Source: Geothrix sp. (GTDB lineage: Bacteria; Acidobacteriota; Holophagae; Holophagales; Holophagaceae). Taken from it: a stretch of DNA of 64,000 nt. The position numbers and the translations under genes are program-made. Positions within the stretch are counted from its first letter, which is position 1. The number at the start of each line of letters is the position of its first letter. The notes under the pieces are model-generated. The model was not told the DNA's origin. It did not search any database and saw only the letters and a list, made by a program, of their open reading frames with translations. The stretch is taken from NCBI RefSeq assembly GCF_020622065.1, contig NZ_JAHRYQ010000001.1, forward strand, positions 1,860,001 through 1,924,000, in the 5' to 3' direction. Shown in pieces: positions 30,037 to 36,843 of the stretch.

Positions 30037-30506
30037 GGCTCATCCTCGTGGCAGGAGAACCGGGCCAGGGCCTCGATAAAGGCATCCTGTGGGATCAGGG
30101 CGTTGTGTTCGGCCTGGAGGCGATTGAGGAACCCATACAGGCCCCCAATCTCATCCATGCCGCGCATCATCACCTCGAACGAACGGCCATTCGGCCCCAG
30201 CGTTCGCAGGCGGGCACCCTGGATGGCGTTGAATCCGTTCCGAATCCAGCCTTCCACCTTGCAGACGGGCGCGGTGGGGATTGAAGGGGTTTCCCCGCCG
30301 AAGTCCCCTTCGGGCATCGGGGCCAGGGGCTCATGCTCCCGGTGGGCCTCCATGACCGCGCCGAAGTCCCTCTGGAGCCTGCATTGGAAGGCGGCGGCAC
30401 TCTCACCAGGGCGGCGATGCACCTTGATCGAGGCGGCGATGATGGCCCCGGTGGGACCACGGCGAAGGGTTGCACGGGGGCGCGGGGTGAAGGTCTCAGA
30501 AGGCAT
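30033..30506 (-). CDS. Unknown protein of the integrated element
   Basis: A 157-residue protein. The N-terminal part is basic (TPRPRATLRRGPTGAIIAASIKVHRRPGES); the C-terminal part is helical (GLYGFLNRLQAEHNALIPQDAFIEAL). The start overlaps by 11 bases the end of the upstream gene and the end overlaps the downstream start by four bases. Function unknown. Confidence 0.6.
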   Translation of the reverse strand: MPSETFTPRPRATLRRGPTGAIIAASIKVHRRPGESAAAFQCRLQRDFGAVMEAHREHEPLAPMPEGDFGGETPSIPTAPVCKVEGWIRNGFNAIQGARLRTLGPNGRSFEVMMRGMDEIGGLYGFLNRLQAEHNALIPQDAFIEALARFSCHEDEP

Positions 30507-30741
30507 CGGGGTTCTCCAGCTTGGCGAGTTCTTCCAGTCGGTTCAGGCGGCCTTCAATGTCGGACACTTCCAGGGCCTTCAAGAGAATCCCAACCCCTCG
30601 GAAGTAGGACGCGGCGGCGGTAGGGGTGATCTTTCGGGCTTCCAGGGACCGCAGAGCCCAGGCGGTGGCCTTCATGGCGTCTTTGGCGGTGGCCAGCTTG
30701 CGGCCCCGGATGGGTTGCTTGGGCGCTGGGGTCCGTGTCAT
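30496..30741 (-). CDS. Small basic helical protein of the integrated element
   Basis: An 81-residue protein with a basic N-terminus (PAPKQPIRGRKLATAKDAMKATAWALRSL) and a leucine-heptad-like C-terminus (VSDIEGRLNRLEELAKLENP), which could dimerise. It is the first gene of the lower minus-strand set, downstream of a repeat-rich gap. Function unknown; a DNA-binding role is possible. Confidence 0.55.
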   Translation of the reverse strand: MTRTPAPKQPIRGRKLATAKDAMKATAWALRSLEARKITPTAAASYFRGVGILLKALEVSDIEGRLNRLEELAKLENPDAF

Positions 30742-30923
30742 TTGGGGGCCTCCAAGGGCGGTTTGAGTGCAGAAACGCGACAGCTAAGGGCGGTTTGATG
30801 CAGTCCCAAGGGCCGAAGATCCAGGCGGGGCGGGCGTTTCGGCCCTTGGGTGCATGTTTTCAAGCGTTCGGACTTTGAAGAGAGGGCGCGGCCCCCTCGT
30901 GGGCAAGTGGGGGCAAGTGGGGG
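30742..30923. other. Repeat-rich intergenic region in the element
   Basis: 182 bases without a credible gene. They hold a 13-bp direct repeat AAGGGCGGTTTGA (30754-30766 and 30786-30798), a perfect 13-bp inverted repeat (30805-30817 with 30838-30850, 20-base loop) and a tandem 10-mer GGGCAAGTGG at 30901-30920. It could be an operator, a replication origin or a processing site. Confidence 0.6.
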
Positions 30924-31580
30924 TCAGTTGCCACTCAGGACGGCCTGGGCAGCCACCATGCGGTTGATTCGGCGGGCTTCCCCGATGGCGGCGTTATGGC
31001 TGGGCAGGTTCACGCCAGAGGTGTTCGCATCCATGAGGCTGGTTTTCACCATGCGGAAGGCGCGTTCAACGATGGCGACATGCCCGTCAATGAGTTCGAG
31101 CAGGGCCATGGCTTCGCGGTTGGCAGTCGGGAAGAGTTCGGCGGCCTGGGGCTCACGGATGGAGAGAGCCCAGACGCGGAGCCAGCTTTCGGTATCGGCA
31201 GCATCACGGGCATGGAGCATGAGGGCGTCAGCGGGCAGGGAAGCGGCTTCCTGCTGGAGAGCCAGGACGAGGGTGGGGTTCTTGAACAGGGCCTCTTCGA
31301 TGAATACCTTGCGGAAGGCAAGGGCCTTGTTCAGCCAGAATTCGCGCTCCGGCTCGGCCTCGGCCTTGAGTTCCTGGACCTGCCCCAGCATGAAGCCCAG
31401 CTTGTCGCGGGTGGGGCCGCACAGGTTCTCAAGCTGGGAATTCTTGCCCAGGGTGGACAGGTTGTTGTTGTTCTTGATGACTTCGGCCTGCCCCTGCACG
31501 GTGCCGTAGAGTTCTTCGGCTTGCAGGGCCAGCTTGTTTGCGGCGGCGCGGATGGCCTGGAGGAAAGAGAGTGACTTCAT
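30924..31580 (-). CDS. Helical protein of unknown function
   Basis: A 218-residue, mostly alpha-helical protein with an Ala/Gln/Glu-rich character (AIRAANKLALQAEELYGTVQGQAEVIKNNNNLSTL in its first 45 residues) and no signal peptide. A ribosome site AAAGGAA precedes the ATG at 31580. Helical bundles of this sort occur in many phage proteins, but no family is recognisable. Confidence 0.65.
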   Translation of the reverse strand: MKSLSFLQAIRAAANKLALQAEELYGTVQGQAEVIKNNNNLSTLGKNSQLENLCGPTRDKLGFMLGQVQELKAEAEPEREFWLNKALAFRKVFIEEALFKNPTLVLALQQEAASLPADALMLHARDAADTESWLRVWALSIREPQAAELFPTANREAMALLELIDGHVAIVERAFRMVKTSLMDANTSGVNLPSHNAAIGEARRINRMVAAQAVLSGN

Positions 31581-31619
31581 GGGGTGTTCCTTTCGGTGAT
31601 GGCGCGGGGTTGCGCCGGG

Positions 31620-31799
31620 TTAGGGTTTGGGCTGACGGGCAGCGTGCGCGGCGTTGACGGCGGTTTCCTTGGCCTCGATCTGTGCCAACAGTTCAGGGCG
31701 GCGGGGGTGATTCAGTGGCAGGGCTTCCACCTCGGATCGAGAGAGGATCAGGGGGGCGGGTTCTCGGCAGACTCGAACGGGTGTTCCGGTGCTTCGCAT
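31620..31799 (-). CDS. Small protein of the integrated element (59 aa)
   Basis: An ATG at 31799 has a strong AAAGGAG site five bases upstream and opens a 59-residue frame ending in TAA at 31620. The product begins MRSTGTPVRVCREPAPLILS and continues as a helix (RRPELLAQIEAKETAVNAAH). It starts 11 bases after the stop of the replication-like gene. The good ribosome site and spacing argue that it is real; function unknown. Confidence 0.6.
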   Translation of the reverse strand: MRSTGTPVRVCREPAPLILSRSEVEALPLNHPRRPELLAQIEAKETAVNAAHAARQPKP

Positions 31800-31810
31800 G
31801 GCGGCTCCTT

Positions 31811-32692
31811 TCAGGGCATGGCGGATTCGGGTTGGGGCGCGGCCTGTTGATGTTCAAAGGCCCGGAGAGTTCGCAGACCTTCGGCCCAACGGCCACCGGC
31901 AGGTGCAAGGAAGGTGCTGACGTGCTGAACAAAGCCTTCGGCCACCTTGGGGTGCTTCGTGACGTAGAGTTCGGCCACCCGGCGAAGCTGATCAGGCGTG
32001 GCCTCTCCTGAATCAACGATGGCCTGCCAGCACTTTTCAGCGGCCATGCGATCCCCGCGCTTCACTCGCATGGATTCGTTGCCGTCACGGTCAACGTGCT
32101 TTGAAGCTGGCCAGGACTTCCAGGTCGTCTCGAAAGCAGAAGCGGATTCATCCCCTCGGAGGAAGGTGACGATCACCTCACCCTTCCGGGTGCCCCTGGG
32201 GGCCTTTGGGGGATTCTTTTTCTTTTCTTCTTCTTCGTTCTTCTTATTGGAAACCGCTTGGGTTTCACCACAGGAACCCACTGGGTTTTTCCGTGGGCGG
32301 CCACCTGTTTTGCCGTTTTCCCTGTTGGCACCACACTTTTTGGCGTATGCGGCCACCTCGGAAAGGACGCTTGGGATCAACAGGAAGCCCGGTCTAGATG
32401 GATCTTCAGCGAAGAGGAAGGCCACCCTAGACAGGCTCTTAAGGGCATGATCAGAGCGCCTTGAGAGCAGCCTTCCAAGCGCCTTCCCATCGGTTGGGAT
32501 GAATCCCCCGCTCCGGGCGGCAACGCACTTGCAGCGGATGAGGAAGCCCAAGTCTGCGTCTGTCATGGCCTGAAACGCTGGATCACCCTGGACTTCAAGT
32601 GTCCAGACTTTGAAGAAGGCAAGAGGGGTGGTCGGTCCCGAGGTCGTCGCGTCGTTCTGTTGCGCCTCCTGCCCAGTCGGCGCGGGGGTCAT
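31811..32692 (-). CDS. Putative phage-type replication initiation protein
   Basis: A 293-residue protein. Residues about 22-110 (TPLAFFKVWTLEVQGDPAFQAMTDADLGFLIRCKCVAARSGGFIPTDGKALGRLL) resemble the N-terminal winged-helix region of phage replisome organisers (DUF1376-like). A Lys/Glu/Asn-rich linker (about 120-165) follows, then a helical C-terminal domain with three Trp residues. The position next to the excisionase supports a replication role, but the match is by eye only. Confidence 0.45.
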   Translation of the reverse strand: MTPAPTGQEAQQNDATTSGPTTPLAFFKVWTLEVQGDPAFQAMTDADLGFLIRCKCVAARSGGFIPTDGKALGRLLSRRSDHALKSLSRVAFLFAEDPSRPGFLLIPSVLSEVAAYAKKCGANRENGKTGGRPRKNPVGSCGETQAVSNKKNEEEEKKKNPPKAPRGTRKGEVIVTFLRGDESASAFETTWKSWPASKHVDRDGNESMRVKRGDRMAAEKCWQAIVDSGEATPDQLRRVAELYVTKHPKVAEGFVQHVSTFLAPAGGRWAEGLRTLRAFEHQQAAPQPESAMP

Positions 32693-32695
32693 GGC

Positions 32696-32911
32696 CTACC
32701 CTTTCTTCAGGGTGCCGATGTAGCGGGCATATTCAGTTGCACGGACACGGGCGGCCTTGGCCCCGACCTTCACCACTTCAAACTCGCCACGGCCTCGCAG
32801 GACGTAGACAGTCGAAAGGGTGACTCCGAGCCCGTCTGCAACCTGCTTCAGGGTCATCAATCGTTCGGGAACCAGGGACGGCTCAGGGGTTGGGACGGTA
32901 GCGGCTTTCAT
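32696..32911 (-). CDS. AlpA-like excisionase / MerR-type HTH protein
   Basis: A 71-residue protein with one helix-turn-helix: LMTLKQVADGLGVTLSTVYVLRGRGEFEVVKVGAKAARV, the HTH_17/excisionase pattern in which the second helix is followed by a short wing. Such proteins bind att arms and direct excision or activate integrase genes. Its stop lies 3 bases before the replication-like gene, and the integrase is two genes upstream. Confidence 0.75.
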   Translation of the reverse strand: MKAATVPTPEPSLVPERLMTLKQVADGLGVTLSTVYVLRGRGEFEVVKVGAKAARVRATEYARYIGTLKKG

Positions 32912-33014
32912 GTGTTCCTCCGGGCGGTAGCGGTGTCATCCGCGATGCTCAGAGGTTGTGTTCCGCCGTCTGTCTCTGGAAGTGTCGAAACCTGCGATCA
33001 GAGGCGAGGTTCCG

Positions 33015-33638
33015 TCACTTGACGGACTGCCTACGCTTCGCAGATCGGCCCCAGTCCTCACCCTTGGGGGCCTTGCCCGTGCTGGCCTCGAACGCGAGGC
33101 GGGCCAGTTGAAGCCCCTTTTCTTGGCTCACCCTGCACCGCTTGGCCAGGGCCAGGGCTTCCCGCACGAGGGCGGCATCCGGGGTCTCCGGCTTGTGCTG
33201 ACGGGCGATGCTCCCCCGCAGGTGTTCAGCTCTGTCCCGTGCGATGCCCTCCAGTGCCTCCAGGCCACCCGTCAGGGCAGCGGGAAACGCAGGGGCGGCC
33301 TGTGCCCATTGGGCCAAGGTGGCACCCTCTCTGCCACCTGTGCGGCCCTCCCACAGGCCCGCGATGGAGCGTTGAAGGTCTGGGCCTGCATCCTGGAGGG
33401 CTTCCCGTAGATCACGGGCAAGGCGGGCCACCTTCGCGGCCTCATCACGCTCCAGGCGCGGGGGCTCCCCGGCATCCTGGGCAGCATCTTGGCGGGCGTG
33501 GCGGCGGGGAAGCTCCAAGGCAGCGAAGGCACGGGCCTGGGTCTCTCCAAAGTCTGTCCAGGCGCGGGGATCGGCAGGGATGCCCAGGATGGCCAGGGCT
33601 TGCGGGAAGTAGGCTTCAAGGCGCTGCTCAGGGGTCAC
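33015..33638 (-). CDS. Unknown protein coupled to the integrase
   Basis: A 207-residue helical protein rich in Ala, Arg and Glu. Its start overlaps the integrase stop by four bases (33635-33638), so it is translated with the integrase. No signal, membrane segment or recognisable domain. The C-terminus is basic (GEDWGRSAKRRQSVK). Confidence 0.6.
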   Translation of the reverse strand: MTPEQRLEAYFPQALAILGIPADPRAWTDFGETQARAFAALELPRRHARQDAAQDAGEPPRLERDEAAKVARLARDLREALQDAGPDLQRSIAGLWEGRTGGREGATLAQWAQAAPAFPAALTGGLEALEGIARDRAEHLRGSIARQHKPETPDAALVREALALAKRCRVSQEKGLQLARLAFEASTGKAPKGEDWGRSAKRRQSVK

Positions 33639-34972
33639 GAGGCACCCCCCGTCTTGATCTTCAGGCCCGCAACCTTCGGGCGCTTCACCAAGCCCAGGTC
33701 TGGCATCAGCTTTCGCACGGCATCAGCAAGGGCATTCGGGGCCAAGTGCCCATAGTGCTTTTCGACCATCCGGGTATCAGCGTGGCCAAGCTGGGCAGCG
33801 ACATAGACCAAGGGGCATCCAGCGTTCACGAGCATGGAGGCATAGGTGTGTCTGAGTTCATGGAAGCGCACCGATCCGACCTTAGCGGCCTTGCAGGAGA
33901 CCTCCATGAAGGTTGCGGCGTCTGAGTGCCCCCAGGATGAGCCCAGATCCTTCCGAAGTGTCCGCTTCCAGGTGTCGCGCTGGAACACGGCTGCATCGGC
34001 TACCTTCCCGGCACACAGCCCGTCGAGTAGGGATCGGCCTTCATCCGTCAGGACGATCTGACGGGACTTCCCGCTTTTCGATTCGGCAATGAGGATGGTT
34101 CCCGCCGTGGCGTTGTAGTCCCGCACCTGAAGCCTTGCCAGTTCGGAGTATCGGGCTCCCGTCAGGAGGGCACCTTGCACAAGGCTTTTGAAGTCTGGGG
34201 GGCAGGCATTCACAAGGCGCTGGGCCTCTTCCTGACTCAGGAACCGGACGCGAGACTTCACCACGGACTCAAACGGGGCAACGTGAATCCACGCTCGATG
34301 GCTCGAAACCTTGGTGTTTCTGAGGGCGAGATTCAAGGCGGCCTTCAGGATCGAGAGGATTCGATTCGCCGTGTTCTTTCGGGCTCGAAGCTGATCCTCG
34401 GTCGGTTTCTTGGCCCAGGTCTCAGTGGCCTCGCTCATCCCGAATCCGGTTTTCATTCGAGGCTTCGCGGCCACCGATGAAAGCCAATCTTCCAATTTGC
34501 GCTTGTTCAGCTTCGCCAGGGGGATCTCACCCAGGGCAGGAATGATGTGTGTTTTCGCGTAGCTCTCCGAGGTGGCAATGGACTTGCGCCCCTTGTTCTT
34601 CATCTCCCGCAGGTAATCGGCGACGGCCTGGGCCACGGTGTAGGGGCCTTTTTGAATGGTGATGCCCTCACCTTCAAGGGCCTGCTCTGTCCGTTCCTGA
34701 AACCACTTCTTCGCCTTATCCTGCGCTTCTTTGTAGCTCAGGATCGTCTCCCCATCCGAGGCGTGGTGATCATCGGCTGCGCCCAGCTTGGTCTGGAGGA
34801 TCTGCCCCTCATACCGCCACCGGGCAGACCAGGAACCAGCGGCCCCGCTCTCCGGTTTCCGGTAGCAGAGATACTGCCCATCCTTCAGGGGCTCCTGATG
34901 CACCTTCCCACGAGCCAATTTTTTGCGGGCGGTTGAAGTGTCGAATTTGGCGCTGCGCTTGGTCTTAGCCAT
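33635..34972 (-). CDS. int: Tyrosine recombinase / site-specific integrase
   Basis: A 445-residue integrase. The N-terminal part (about 1-105) is a DNA-binding domain of the arm-binding kind, about 110-215 the core-binding SAM-like domain, and 245-415 the catalytic domain with Arg274 (TGARYSEL), Lys299 or Lys302, His371 and Arg374 (FHELRHTYAS), His397 (LGHAD) and the nucleophile Tyr407 (EKHYGHL). It catalyses integration at tRNA-Ala. The promoter region contains the right-hand arm repeat, so integrase may repress its own synthesis. Confidence 0.93.
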   Translation of the reverse strand: MAKTKRSAKFDTSTARKKLARGKVHQEPLKDGQYLCYRKPESGAAGSWSARWRYEGQILQTKLGAADDHHASDGETILSYKEAQDKAKKWFQERTEQALEGEGITIQKGPYTVAQAVADYLREMKNKGRKSIATSESYAKTHIIPALGEIPLAKLNKRKLEDWLSSVAAKPRMKTGFGMSEATETWAKKPTEDQLRARKNTANRILSILKAALNLALRNTKVSSHRAWIHVAPFESVVKSRVRFLSQEEAQRLVNACPPDFKSLVQGALLTGARYSELARLQVRDYNATAGTILIAESKSGKSRQIVLTDEGRSLLDGLCAGKVADAAVFQRDTWKRTLRKDLGSSWGHSDAATFMEVSCKAAKVGSVRFHELRHTYASMLVNAGCPLVYVAAQLGHADTRMVEKHYGHLAPNALADAVRKLMPDLGLVKRPKVAGLKIKTGGAS

Positions 34973-34991
34973 CCTGAGCCCTCCCGTTCCG

Positions 34992-35011
34992 TGCTCAAAC
35001 GGTGCTCAAAA
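34992..35011 (+). repeat. Right copy of 20-bp arm-type repeat
   Basis: Identical to 28848-28867, with two GCTCAAA motifs 11 bases apart. It lies 20-39 bases upstream of the integrase start and about 108 bases from attR. Confidence 0.65.
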
Positions 35012-35119
35012 GGTAGTCCCAAACCGTATAATATGCAAACGGAAGATAAACTACTATGTTCCTGTTTTATCTGTTTCTTAAGCCTTCCGACATTATTCGC
35101 CTATCACCTTTTTTTCGCT

Positions 35120-35165
35120 TTCGCAATGCAGAGGTCGTCAGTTCGATCCTGATCAGGTCCACCAA
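35120..35165 (+). repeat. Right attachment site (attR), 46-bp direct repeat
   Basis: A copy of the 3' 45 bases of tRNA-Ala plus one base. The 5' half of the tRNA is absent, so this is a displaced fragment and not a second tRNA gene. An AT-rich tract (about 35012-35119) lies between it and the integrase. Confidence 0.92.
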
Positions 35166-35167
35166 TG

Positions 35168-35200
35168 AGCCCCTTGAGACATCAAGGGGCTTTTTGTTTT
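35168..35200 (+). terminator. Original terminator of tRNA-Ala (host side)
   Basis: AGCCCCTTGA and TCAAGGGGCT form a perfect 10-bp stem around GACA and are followed by TTTTTGTTTT. Before integration this followed the tRNA gene directly. Confidence 0.85.
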
Positions 35201-35281
35201 CCATCGGCGCGCTCCCAAAAAAGCGGGCAGGGGAGAAATCCCCCTGCCCTGTCCGGTTCGTGCCTGTCGATGCCAGGATCC

Positions 35282-35737
35282 CTAGTGGTCGCGCTGGCGG
35301 TCGTCCCGCCCGCGATCCCGGTCATGATCGCCGTGCTTTCCATGCCCACGGCCGCGCTCATTGCGCCAGCGGCTGTAGTCCTCGCCCTCTTCCATGCGCT
35401 GGTGGGACCAGTGTCCGGGCTCGTAACGGTAGGCTCCAGATTCGGGCTGGTACCGGGGCTTGACCCACCTGGAACCGCGCTGACCCGGCTGTTCCCAGCG
35501 GCCGGGGGCCCAGGCCCAGCGGTCATCCTGGCGATCCCAGTAGCCCGCGATCCAGATATGGTTCCGGCTGGGTCGCTCCATCCGGATTTCCCGCTGAGGC
35601 GGAGGGGGAGCATCCGGGGCGACCCGAATGCGGATGGCTCCGAGATCCACGCCGATCCTGATCTGGGCAGACGCGGGCATGCAACTGAAGGCCGCGAGCA
35701 CGGCGGGTAGAGCCAATCTTGCCAAACGGTTGTTCAT
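35282..35737 (-). CDS. Exported Trp-rich YXWGXW-type repeat protein
   Basis: A 151-residue protein with signal peptide MNNRLARLALPAVLAAFSCMPASA. Residues about 60-125 carry repeats of the BcpO-type WxxGxW kind (IWIAGYWDRQDDRWAWAPGRWEQP, YRYEPGHWSHQ), and the tail is a His/Arg/Asp-rich stretch (GKHGDHDRDRGRDDRQRDH). Such proteins are periplasmic or surface proteins of unknown role. The ATG at 35737 has GGAGG upstream. An 11-bp direct repeat CAGGTTGATGG (35755 and 35850) lies in its upstream region. Confidence 0.75.
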   Translation of the reverse strand: MNNRLARLALPAVLAAFSCMPASAQIRIGVDLGAIRIRVAPDAPPPPQREIRMERPSRNHIWIAGYWDRQDDRWAWAPGRWEQPGQRGSRWVKPRYQPESGAYRYEPGHWSHQRMEEGEDYSRWRNERGRGHGKHGDHDRDRGRDDRQRDH

Positions 35738-35939
35738 GAAGGCCTCCTTGGCCACAGGTTGATGGTGCAGGTGCCGTGTTGTCGTCCTGACCTGAACGAT
35801 TCACGGGTCTTGTCCCGGTTGCGTGAGGGCCCGAGGCGACGGGACTCATCAGGTTGATGGGGTGTTCCCATCCCATTCGCGCTCCCTCGGGCCGCCGTGC
35901 CGTGGCTTCTCAGCCATGGCTGCGTGTCTCGGGCAGGGT

Positions 35940-36665
35940 CTAGTTGATGAACACCGTGAGCGCCATTCGATCTCGGGGATGCGTGCGATTGCGCAGGTAG
36001 TAGCCGCCCCCGTAGTACTCGATGTACAGATAATCGCGGCCGTACCAATCCTCGGACCAGTATTCGGGCCAGGGATCCAGGACGCTGAACCACAGTCCTC
36101 CGAACTGGAAGCGGGGGTAGCCGCCGACCACCACCAGGGGGAAGCTGAACATCCGGAACCCATGGCGGGAACCGAAATAGCTGCGGTACCGATCCTCGGG
36201 AATCCGGTAGCCGGAGTAGCCGCCCCGCTGCTGCCAGCTGCGGTGCTCGGCCCGCCAATCCTGCGCACGACGGTCGCCCCAGGCTCCCCGGTGTTGACTC
36301 TCGTAGCCGCCCCGACTCTGGGGAGCCGGTGAACGGCGCGGTTCATCGGGACGGACGGGTGTACCCGCTCGAGGCCGTCGATCAGGGATGGGATCCACCG
36401 GACGCCGGGGGTTTTCCTGCGCCATGGGTCTTGGTTGCGGCTGCGCTCGCTCCGGTCGGGACTCCTGCGGCTGCCGCTCCGGCCTCTGGCGAGAGGATTC
36501 CCTCGCGGCCGCAGGCTGCGGTCGCTGCTTGTCGGGCCTGGCTTCCTGTTCCTGATTGGGCCGCCGGGGCTCCTGTTCGCGCGGTTCCCGCTGGGCATAG
36601 ACCGGCGTCATGGCTTCGAGGAGCAAGGGCAGGATCCCGATGTTGATGAGCCCGAATGCCTTCAT
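35940..36665 (-). CDS. Exported Arg/Pro/Gln-rich protein with Tyr-rich C-terminus
   Basis: A 241-residue protein starting with a signal peptide (MKAFGLINIGILPLLLEAMTPVYA). Residues about 25-140 are low-complexity Arg/Pro/Gln/Glu; residues 160-241 are aromatic (SFPLVVVGGYPRFQFGGLWFSVLDPWPEYW, DYLYIEYYGGGYYLRNRTHPRDR). It is likely a cell-surface or periplasmic protein of unknown function. The ATG follows GGGAGG, and a sigma-54-type promoter ends about 32 bases upstream, with an enhancer-like element further up. Confidence 0.7.
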   Translation of the reverse strand: MKAFGLINIGILPLLLEAMTPVYAQREPREQEPRRPNQEQEARPDKQRPQPAAARESSRQRPERQPQESRPERAQPQPRPMAQENPRRPVDPIPDRRPRAGTPVRPDEPRRSPAPQSRGGYESQHRGAWGDRRAQDWRAEHRSWQQRGGYSGYRIPEDRYRSYFGSRHGFRMFSFPLVVVGGYPRFQFGGLWFSVLDPWPEYWSEDWYGRDYLYIEYYGGGYYLRNRTHPRDRMALTVFIN

Positions 36666-36696
36666 GGTCTTCACCTCCCATATGCCCCCAGACAAG

Positions 36697-36712
36697 AGCG
36701 CGATTCGTGCCA
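36697..36712 (-). promoter_or_regulatory. Predicted sigma-54 promoter (-24/-12), site A
   Basis: On the minus strand TGGCACG then four bases then GCGCT: the -24 element is perfect and the invariant GG and GC are exactly ten bases apart. Transcription would begin near 36685, just upstream of the ribosome site of the 241-residue exported protein. Confidence 0.65.
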
Positions 36713-36777
36713 GTTGTTTAGTCTTTATATAACTTGATTAATGCCAACAATGGCAGCGCGACGCGCGGGGCTACTCC

Positions 36778-36811
36778 ATCAAGTTGAAGGATGGTGACCT
36801 TCAAAGTGAAG
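36778..36811. promoter_or_regulatory. Upstream activator element, copy A
   Basis: ATCAAGTTGA (36778-36787), ten bases, CCTTCA (36798-36803), four bases, GAAG (36808-36811). It comprises the palindrome TCAA-G-TTGA and the inverted repeat CCTTC-N5-GAAG. It starts 66 bases above the -24 T of sigma-54 site A, with an AT-rich tract (36713-36755) between. Copies B and C have the same layout. Confidence 0.6.
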
Positions 36812-36843
36812 AAGCGATATGGGCATCTGGAACCCCGCCCGCC

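Larger units (their letters stand above)
28736..35165. mobile_element. tRNA-Ala-integrated genomic element, about 6.4 kb
   Basis: The element is bounded by a perfect 46-bp direct repeat (28736-28781 and 35120-35165) made of the anticodon loop through the CCA of tRNA-Ala plus one base. Inside are a tyrosine integrase beside the right end, an AlpA-like excisionase, a replication-initiation-like protein and six to eight small unknown genes, nearly all on the minus strand. Base composition around the right end is visibly richer in A/T than the host. No capsid, portal, conjugation, toxin or known defence gene is recognisable, so it is a minimal integrative element or phage satellite-like island. 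Confidence 0.9.

Noticed and set aside
35120-35165. A second tRNA-Ala gene
   Set aside because: Only the anticodon loop to the 3' end is present; no acceptor 5' strand or D arm. It is attR.
35848-35880. An activator-element-like sequence (ATCAGGTTGATGG) upstream of the YXWGXW-type gene
   Set aside because: The second palindrome is missing and no GG-N10-GC promoter lies at the expected distance.
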